From UBA6168 sp964573725 (lineage in GTDB: Bacteria > Bacteroidota > Bacteroidia > Chitinophagales > Saprospiraceae): a stretch of DNA of 6,208 nt. Numbering within the stretch: position 1 is the first letter of the stretch; every line of letters starts with the position of its first letter. This document shows positions 1 to 4,836 of the stretch, one piece after another. Location of the stretch: NCBI GenBank assembly GCA_964573725.1, contig CAZNLJ010000083.1, forward strand, positions 1 to 6,208, in the 5' to 3' direction. Position numbers and translations under genes: made by a program. The notes beneath the pieces were generated by a model. It ran no database searches, was not told where the DNA came from, and saw nothing but the letters and a program-made list of their open reading frames with translations.

Positions 1-99
1 CGCCGTTGCCGCCGGTATAGGGGACTTGCACGCTCACCCCGCTCGCGACGGAATCGGCCGTCAGGGTGCCAGTGAGGACGGCGTTGGGGCAGTCGAGGG
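1..99 (-). repeat. Linker cassette, copy in the left gene
   Basis: This stretch matches 5673-5771 with about five mismatches in 99 positions, and the first 48 bases are identical. It encodes the start of the Ig-like linker (DCPNAVLTGTLTADS through PYTGGNGG). Similarity drops sharply beyond about position 100, where the left gene changes to its own, visibly less GC-rich N-terminal sequence. The true end of the repeat lies beyond the left edge. Confidence 0.9.
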
Positions 100-472
100 T
101 GGAAATGGAACCGGCGGAAGCTTCCGGACATTGAATTGCCGACCATGCCGGCGAAGCGGCGTTACCAAAATTAATCTCCAGACATTTTGTGGTCACGTTG
201 TACACCATCAATCCCTCCGCCGGATTCTCTATGGAATCCCTTTGGGCAGTGGTGAGTCGGGGAAACAATACCCCTTTTGTTGCGCTCTGGACATCCAGCA
301 TGGCCGACGAATCGGGTACGGTTCCTCCGATGACCGTTTGTGCGGCTATTTGCTGACAAACGACCGATAAACCTGTAAGTATTATCAGCCTTTGGATTGC
401 CTGGAGATGCTGTCTCGCGGCCCTTGCCAAGCATCGTACCTTATGCTGGCAAAATTTTGTTCCCTCTCTCAT
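1..472 (-). CDS. N-terminal part of a secreted modular protein with an Ig-like linker, paralogue of the right-edge FISUMP gene (runs off the left edge)
   Basis: An open minus-strand frame runs from an ATG at 470-472 to the window edge, giving 157 codons with no stop. Residues 29-45 (LIILTGLSVVCQQIAAQ) look like the hydrophobic core and cleavage region of a signal peptide, after an unusually long, Arg-rich N-region. Residues 57-99 hold the motif AMLDVQSATKGVLFPRLTTA, then GLMVYN and a TTKCLEI stretch, an opening found in many Bacteroidota surface proteins that later carry FISUMP domains. From residue 119 the protein enters the same Ig-like linker seen in the right-edge gene (TLDCPNAVLTGTLTADSV and onward). 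The leader before the ATG is A-rich with no Shine-Dalgarno, as usual in Bacteroidota. A start farther in (a TTG at 428-430) would give a more normal signal peptide, so the exact start is uncertain. A downstream FISUMP domain is predicted from the paralogue but is not visible here. The protein is probably exported or surface-bound; its precise role is unknown. Confidence 0.82.
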   Translation of the reverse strand, partial: MREGTKFCQHKVRCLARAARQHLQAIQRLIILTGLSVVCQQIAAQTVIGGTVPDSSAMLDVQSATKGVLFPRLTTAQRDSIENPAEGLMVYNVTTKCLEINFGNAASPAWSAIQCPEASAGSISTLDCPNAVLTGTLTADSVASGVSVQVPYTGGNG

Positions 473-699
473 TTTATTTGATTTATTTACCTATTGGATT
501 GTCTTTTCGATTTTCAAAACGATTTGTTTTCGACGCATCCGCCAATACAGCTTTCAGCACCAACCCGAGAACGATCCGTTGTTTAGAACTTGACTTGGAA
601 TTGAACCGATTCGACACCACGCTTCCAGCGCACCGGAGAAATAAGGCACGATGGATTGGGCATTAGGAATGAAGGTCGATCAGGTCTTTATGGACAGGA

Positions 700-707
700 C
701 AAAAATA
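700..707 (-). promoter_or_regulatory. Possible Bacteroidota-type -7 promoter element upstream of the left gene
   Basis: The minus strand reads TATTTTTG, a full match to the Bacteroidota -7 consensus TAnnTTTG. The nearest upstream TTTTG is only 16 nt away, shorter than the usual spacing of about 19-21, and the next TTG is 25 nt away. The -33 part is therefore weak. If used, transcription would start near 693 and leave a leader of about 220 nt before the ATG at 472. The phased repeat array at 719-774 would sit directly over and upstream of its -33 region, which makes a regulatory link attractive but unproven. Confidence 0.33.
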
Positions 708-718
708 GCGGGGCTTAA

Positions 719-777
719 TCGGACAAAACCGACAACAATCGGCACAAAACCGACAACAATCGGCACAAAACCGACAA
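719..777. repeat. Tandem 21-bp repeat (about 2.8 copies) forming a phased array of TCGG/CCGA half-sites
   Basis: The units start at 720, 740 and 761. The first is 20 bp (one base lost), the second 21 bp, and the third is cut after 17 bp. Each unit carries TCGG and CCGA as inverted half-sites. On the plus strand TCGG lies at 719, 739 and 760, and CCGA at 729, 750 and 771. Six alternating half-sites therefore follow each other every 10-11 bp, one helical turn, all on the same face of the DNA. The array lies 247 bp upstream of the left gene's ATG and just upstream of a possible -7 element. It may be an operator for a cooperatively binding regulator; no binding protein is known from this window. 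Confidence 0.8.
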
Positions 778-788
778 TTCAGAATTGT
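774..788. promoter_or_regulatory. Perfect 15-bp palindrome abutting the 21-bp repeats
   Basis: ACAATTCAGAATTGT has perfect 7-bp arms around a single central base. It begins on the last base of the final CCGA half-site. Its shape suits a dimeric transcription factor operator. It is too short and has no T-tract, so it is not a terminator. The function is inferred only from symmetry and position. Confidence 0.45.
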
Positions 789-794
789 GACGGT

Positions 795-824
795 TCTGAT
801 TGCCATCCGAACTGATCTGATTGC
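795..824. repeat. Two direct copies of TCTGATTGC, 21 bp apart
   Basis: TCTGATTGC occurs at 795-803 and again at 816-824, a start-to-start distance of 21 bp. This equals the period of the tandem repeats at 719-777, although the sequence is different. A CCGA also occurs between them at 807-810. The copies may belong to the same regulatory cluster or be a chance duplication. Confidence 0.4.
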
Positions 825-1401
825 AGGAAATCTTTCATTCATGGACTCCCATGTCGGCCGTTGATGGTAGGGTAGGAAAAGGATGAAAGAATGAGTAGCT
901 GCGTAAATGGAACCAATAAATTGCAGCTGTTGAAAAAGCCTGCCTGCCTATCCGGCGATGGCGCGCACCTCCACGACCGATGGGGTTCCCTCTGCCGGTC
1001 TTTCCGCCGCTTCCCCTGTCGGCGGCAATCCTCCCTTTGACGGGGAGACAATCCGGGAACGGACTCTTGCTCCCTATCGATTGTTACACCCGGTCCTGAT
1101 TTTCCAACATCAGGTAGGCGACGGCCATCCGCACCAATACCTGTCAACAAGGACCTGGAAACGCCTTTTCATCTCATCCGCCCAATTCCTGCAACAGTAC
1201 CACGACAACATGGCTTGATACCGGCACCCGGGCTCCGGTTTGCCGTCGGAAGGAAACCCATGACCTTTCTCCGCGGAATGGGAAGCTCCGATTTGGGTGC
1301 AAAGGGGGAAAGTACATACCCGGTCGTACCCGCTTCGGATCGGTATCCCTACCTGCGTCGGAGAATGTGCTTTCTTATCCATCCAGGCTACATAACACAG
1401 G

Positions 1402-1427
1402 CGGAAAGGGGCATTTACCCCCTTCCG
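1402..1427. other. Hairpin-forming inverted repeat in the gene-free stretch
   Basis: CGGAAAGGGG (1402-1411) and CCCCCTTCCG (1418-1427) can pair over ten positions with one mismatch around a 6-base loop. An overlapping alternative fold uses TTCC-GAAA-GGAA, a GNRA tetraloop, just to its right. No T-tract follows on either strand, so it is not a standard terminator. It may be part of a structured RNA or simply a chance inverted repeat. Confidence 0.4.
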
Positions 1428-1552
1428 AAAGGAAACGGGCAGTCGGTAACAACCCTGCCTATTTAATATCAGCATGTTACTGGGATGTACGTATCCGCAA
1501 TGGTTCTTTTCTATTCAGAAGTCCAAATGCGAAGGCAGGCTTTGGATGTGAC

Positions 1553-1586
1553 TAAATAAAAAAAAGGCAGGATTGCTCCTGCCTTT
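1553..1586 (-). terminator. Rho-independent terminator of the HYR-repeat gene
   Basis: AAAGGCAGGA (1563-1572) and TCCTGCCTTT (1577-1586) form a perfect 10-bp stem around the loop TTGC. Read on the minus strand, the stem is followed by TTTTTATTT, giving a classic intrinsic terminator. It lies 144 nt after the stop of the 963-residue gene. On the plus strand the stem is followed only by a short TTTATT, so plus-strand termination would be weak at best. It separates transcription of the HYR-repeat gene from the left gene, which implies that the left gene has its own promoter. Confidence 0.88.
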
Positions 1587-1730
1587 ATTGAAATGAATCA
1601 AGACTCAAGGTATGTATCCTGCGGATATGGCAACAAGCTTCATATTCGTAGAAGTTACCACGCTTGTACGAATAGGACTTTCAATAATAGGCTATGATGT
1701 TGGTATGTTCACGACCCATGATGATTCCCA

Positions 1731-4622
1731 TCAATACGGAACGACCGACATCGTCGCCAACGGCTCCATCGTCACCACGCTGCCGTCCTCGACGAGGAGG
1801 GTGCGGCCCACGGCATGCACGCCGGTAGTGACCAGCACCGTATGGCCGGCGGGGATGACGACATCGTTGCAGGTGTAGGGCGTAAAGCCGGTGTCCCAGT
1901 TCTTGCCGTCGCTCCACAGCAGGCCGTCCCCGTTCCCGGTCCAGGTGACCACCTCGTCGGCCACCGTCTCCACCACTTCCGTCACCGGCGGAAGGGTACA
2001 GCCGCTGCCCCCGAACAGGGTCGCGACGCAGATATAGGTGCCGGCGGTGAGGTCGTCATGGACCGGATTGAACTGGTAGTTGTCGCCCGCATCCACCGAG
2101 TAGCCCCATTGGCCGCCGGCCGGGCCGCCGACGATGGTCATGGTGATGGTCCCGTCGAATTCCCCGCAGTTTTCCGGCGTGCTGGTGACGATCAGGTCCG
2201 GGGCGTCCACCGTCACCGTCGCCTGGCAGGTCCGGCTGTTGCCGTTGCCGTCGGAGACCGTCAGGGTGACCAGGTTCGGGCCGTCGTTGATGCAATTGAA
2301 CTGGGCGGGGCTGACCCCGACCGGCTGGAGGGTCCCGCAGTTGTCGTAGGAGGCCGCCAGGTCCAGCACCGAAGCCGGATCCAGGATGGCCAGGCCGGCC
2401 AGGACGATGGTGGTGTCCTTGCAGACCACCACCGGTTTGATCTTGTCCTGCACCGTGACGGTCGCTGTACAGGTAGCCGTGTTGCCATGGATGTCCGTGG
2501 CCGTCAGCACCACCGTATTGGCGCCGAGGTCGGCGCAGTCGAAGCCCGTCTGGCTCAGGTACAGCGTATCGATGCCGCAGGCGTCGGTGGTCCCGTTGTC
2601 GACTTGCGATACGGACAAGGTCGCCTGGCCCGCCATATCCAGCTGGATGGTGACCGGCTGGCAGAGCATGGTCGGGGCCACCAGGTCCTGCACCGTCACC
2701 GTGGACTGGCAGGTGGAAGTATTGCCGTTGTTGTCGGTGACCGTCAAAGTAAGCGTGTTTCCACCGATGTGCGTACAGTTGAAATTAGTTTGGCTCAGCG
2801 ACAGCGAAGCGATGCCGCAGGCATCCGTAGAGCCGTTGTCGACGGGTGCCGCCGTGGTGCTGCCGGTGCCGGCGGCGTTGAGGGAGACCGTTATGTTTTG
2901 GCAGTTCGCCGTCGGGGCGACCAGGTCCTGCACGGTGACCGTCACCTGACAGGAATCCGAATTACCGTAATTGTCGGTCGCAACCATCGTCACGGTGTTG
3001 TTACCGACCTCGGCGCAGCCGAAACTCGTCTGGCTCAGCACCAGGCTGGCGATACCGCCGGGGTCCGTGGTGCCGTTGTCCACCATGGCGGTGGTCAGGG
3101 TACCCTGTCCGGCCGCGTCCAATTGGACGGTGGCGGATTGGCAGGCCATGGCCGGCGGCAGGATGTCAGCCACCGTCACGGTCGCCTGGCAAGTGGACGA
3201 GTTGCCGGAGCTGTCCGTCACCGTCAGGGTCACGGTATTCGGACCGATGTCCGCGCTGGTGAAGCTCGTCTGGCTGAGGGTTAGGAATTGGATGCCGCAG
3301 GCGTCCGTCGAGCCGTTGTCGACCGATGCGGCCGTGGTGTTGCCATTGCCCATGCCGTCCAGGTAGACCGTCAGGTCCTGGCATTGGGCGGCCGGCGAGA
3401 CCGTATCCGATACCGTTACCAGGGCGATACAGGAATCGCGGTTGCCGGCGCTGTCGACCACCGTCAATTGGACGCTGGTGCCGGCCAGGTCGGCGCAGGA
3501 GAAGCCCGTCTGGCCGAGGGTCAGGGAAGCGATGCCGCAGCCGGCCGTCGAGTTGCTGTCCACGGCGACGGCCGTCAGGATCCCGTTGCCGGCCGCGTCG
3601 AGGTAGACCGTTACCGCCCGGCAGGAGGCTATCGGCGGCGGACAGAAGAAGCCGATGGTAAAGGCGTCGAAATCATCCGGCAGCACCGTTTGCGAGGAGA
3701 CCGTGCCGGTACCGGCGAGCGTGCCGGTGGCGCTTATGTTCCCGAGACTTACCCATTGCGTACCATCCCAGCCGGCGACGACCAGCTGGTCCAGGTCCAG
3801 AGCCGTGGCGGCCAGGTTGCTGCTGCTGTCGAAATGCAAGGTGAGGACGGTGCTGTCCGCGCCGATTACATCCCAATATTCCCGGTCCGACACCCCGTAC
3901 AGGCCGGTGGCCAAGGAAGTCGTGGCGAATGGCGCGCCGCCCGGCAGGGTCGCCGTATCCGGGTCGCCGGAGAAGTACGCCGCCCGGAAGGTCGTTCCGC
4001 AGGTACCGACCACCCCGGCGCGGCCGAATTTCGTACCGTCGCCGATGGGGAAAGTGAAAGGACCGCTGCCCGACCAGCCCGCATAGCCGTCGACATGGCG
4101 GGTGACGCTGTCGCCGGAAACCGCGCTACCTTCCAGGAAGTGGAGGAAGTGCGTCGGGTCGGACCGGTCGGTAGTGATCATGCCGGCGCTCCAGGTCAGC
4201 GTGCCGGCGATTTGCCATTCGTTGTCGAGCCCGATGTGGCGGGACAGCTGCACATCGAACATCCGGAGCGGGGCGGAGCCGCCGATGGTAGTGGAGTCGA
4301 CCAGGGTGCCGAAGATATTGGAGCTGCCGACGGCGGCCACCGGACGGGCGGGTGGCGACGAACAGCTGTCGCTGTAATCCGCGGTACAAGCAGCGCTTTC
4401 CTGGTCCGAAAAGCCCCCGTCATTCACGAGGCTGGTGACCCGGGTATATTCCACGGTCCCGCGGTTTATGAAGGTGCCGCCGGTGGCCACCTCGAGGTCG
4501 GCCGACCAGAAGGATTCGAGCCCTGTCACCTGCTCGCAGCCCGTCACCGTATGCTGGGCTTGGAGGCTGCCGCACAGGAAGAAGAGCAGCGGGAGACACA
4601 GGATGCCTGTATTTACTTTCAT
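1731..4622 (-). CDS. Secreted multidomain protein with six HYR-like Ig repeats and a SprB-like segment
   Basis: This complete gene encodes 963 residues. The ATG at 4620-4622 is supported by an immediate signal peptide (MKVNTGILCLPLLFFLCGSLQAQ, cut after about residue 23, given here in parts: MKVNTG, then ILCLPLLFFLCGSL, then QAQ) and an A-rich leader. Residues 24-326 form a beta-rich region with the motif GPFTFPIGDGTKFGRAGV (187-204). Residues 327-806 are six HYR-like repeats of 80 residues, each with a VDNG.TDACGI turn, a VTLTVTD.NGN strand and a closing VTVQD. Residues 808-880 resemble a SprB-type repeat (STPENCGEFDGTIT). Residues 893-957 form a W.G..D..W.....NW type beta module. No enzyme motif, membrane segment or clear type IX C-terminal signal is seen. 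The likely role is an extracellular adhesin or structural surface protein; the ligand is unknown. It is transcribed separately from the left gene, with a terminator behind it. Large antisense frames across it are side effects of codon bias. Confidence 0.95.
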   Translation of the reverse strand: MKVNTGILCLPLLFFLCGSLQAQHTVTGCEQVTGLESFWSADLEVATGGTFINRGTVEYTRVTSLVNDGGFSDQESAACTADYSDSCSSPPARPVAAVGSSNIFGTLVDSTTIGGSAPLRMFDVQLSRHIGLDNEWQIAGTLTWSAGMITTDRSDPTHFLHFLEGSAVSGDSVTRHVDGYAGWSGSGPFTFPIGDGTKFGRAGVVGTCGTTFRAAYFSGDPDTATLPGGAPFATTSLATGLYGVSDREYWDVIGADSTVLTLHFDSSSNLAATALDLDQLVVAGWDGTQWVSLGNISATGTLAGTGTVSSQTVLPDDFDAFTIGFFCPPPIASCRAVTVYLDAAGNGILTAVAVDSNSTAGCGIASLTLGQTGFSCADLAGTSVQLTVVDSAGNRDSCIALVTVSDTVSPAAQCQDLTVYLDGMGNGNTTAASVDNGSTDACGIQFLTLSQTSFTSADIGPNTVTLTVTDSSGNSSTCQATVTVADILPPAMACQSATVQLDAAGQGTLTTAMVDNGTTDPGGIASLVLSQTSFGCAEVGNNTVTMVATDNYGNSDSCQVTVTVQDLVAPTANCQNITVSLNAAGTGSTTAAPVDNGSTDACGIASLSLSQTNFNCTHIGGNTLTLTVTDNNGNTSTCQSTVTVQDLVAPTMLCQPVTIQLDMAGQATLSVSQVDNGTTDACGIDTLYLSQTGFDCADLGANTVVLTATDIHGNTATCTATVTVQDKIKPVVVCKDTTIVLAGLAILDPASVLDLAASYDNCGTLQPVGVSPAQFNCINDGPNLVTLTVSDGNGNSRTCQATVTVDAPDLIVTSTPENCGEFDGTITMTIVGGPAGGQWGYSVDAGDNYQFNPVHDDLTAGTYICVATLFGGSGCTLPPVTEVVETVADEVVTWTGNGDGLLWSDGKNWDTGFTPYTCNDVVIPAGHTVLVTTGVHAVGRTLLVEDGSVVTMEPLATMSVVPY
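2205..3644 (-). repeat. Six tandem 240-bp units encoding HYR-like domains
   Basis: The units lie at 3644-3405, 3404-3165, 3164-2925, 2924-2685, 2684-2445 and 2444-2205. The register is exact: the CGI (or equivalent) codons fall every 240 bases from residue 362 to 762. Only unit 6 differs in length, by one residue after its CG turn, and it is also the most divergent. Adjacent units share DNA stretches, for example 2671-2700 against 2911-2940 with three differences in 30 bases. Each unit has up to four cysteines. Unit 2 lacks the third (Ser456) and unit 3 lacks the second (Gly522). The array probably grew by tandem duplication and could change copy number by recombination. Confidence 0.93.
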
Positions 4623-4836
4623 AACTTTATTTTGATGACGACCAGAGTCCGCAAACGAACCCTTCCAGTGTTGGAAAAAAGGCCGAGAGGACCGGATGGA
4701 TTGGCTGTTGAACCATCAATCAAGAGTTCGGATTGCATCGCACTACTGAATCCTTGTCCCGACCAAAGCAAGAACAGTCAGCCCAAGCCATATCGTAGTC
4801 AATATCCTGGGCTCTCATCAGAGATAATCCGTGGCG

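Larger units (their letters stand above)
473..1552. other. ~1.1-kb stretch without a convincing gene
   Basis: Short open frames exist on both strands, but none has a recognisable domain, a credible leader, or a composition clearly different from chance in GC-rich DNA. The translations are rich in Arg, Gly, Pro and Cys, as random frames would be. A minus-strand stretch near 1085-1215 reads suggestively in one frame (RMAVAYLMLENQDRV) but is broken by in-frame stops, so a decayed gene or transposase remnant cannot be excluded or supported. The section at 695-825 is dense in repeats and palindromes (listed separately). The section at 1400-1445 can fold into hairpins. The stretch most likely combines the regulatory region of the left gene with non-coding or decayed DNA. 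Confidence 0.55.

Noticed and set aside
581..658. A minus-strand open frame of 26 codons within the presumed leader of the left gene.
   Set aside because: It has no ribosome-binding context, no recognisable family and a length expected by chance.
719..777. The 21-bp repeats as a CRISPR array or plasmid iterons.
   Set aside because: There are no spacers between units, fewer than three copies, and no cas or replication initiator gene in the window.
839..1475. Several open frames of 80-120 residues on both strands in the gene-free stretch.
   Set aside because: They overlap each other, have no recognisable family, no convincing leader and random-like composition. None could be preferred over the others.
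4652..4676. Possible promoter for the HYR gene: TTCGTTTG on the minus strand (4652-4659) with a small palindrome TTCCAGTGTTGGAA (4663-4676) behind it.
   Set aside because: The -7 match misses one fixed base and no TTTG lies at the proper spacing, so it is not better than chance.
4795..4836. Inverted AGCCCA/TGGGCT after the right FISUMP gene as a terminator.
   Set aside because: The stem is only six pairs around a long loop and no T-tract follows on the minus strand. Termination or read-through into the HYR gene stays open.
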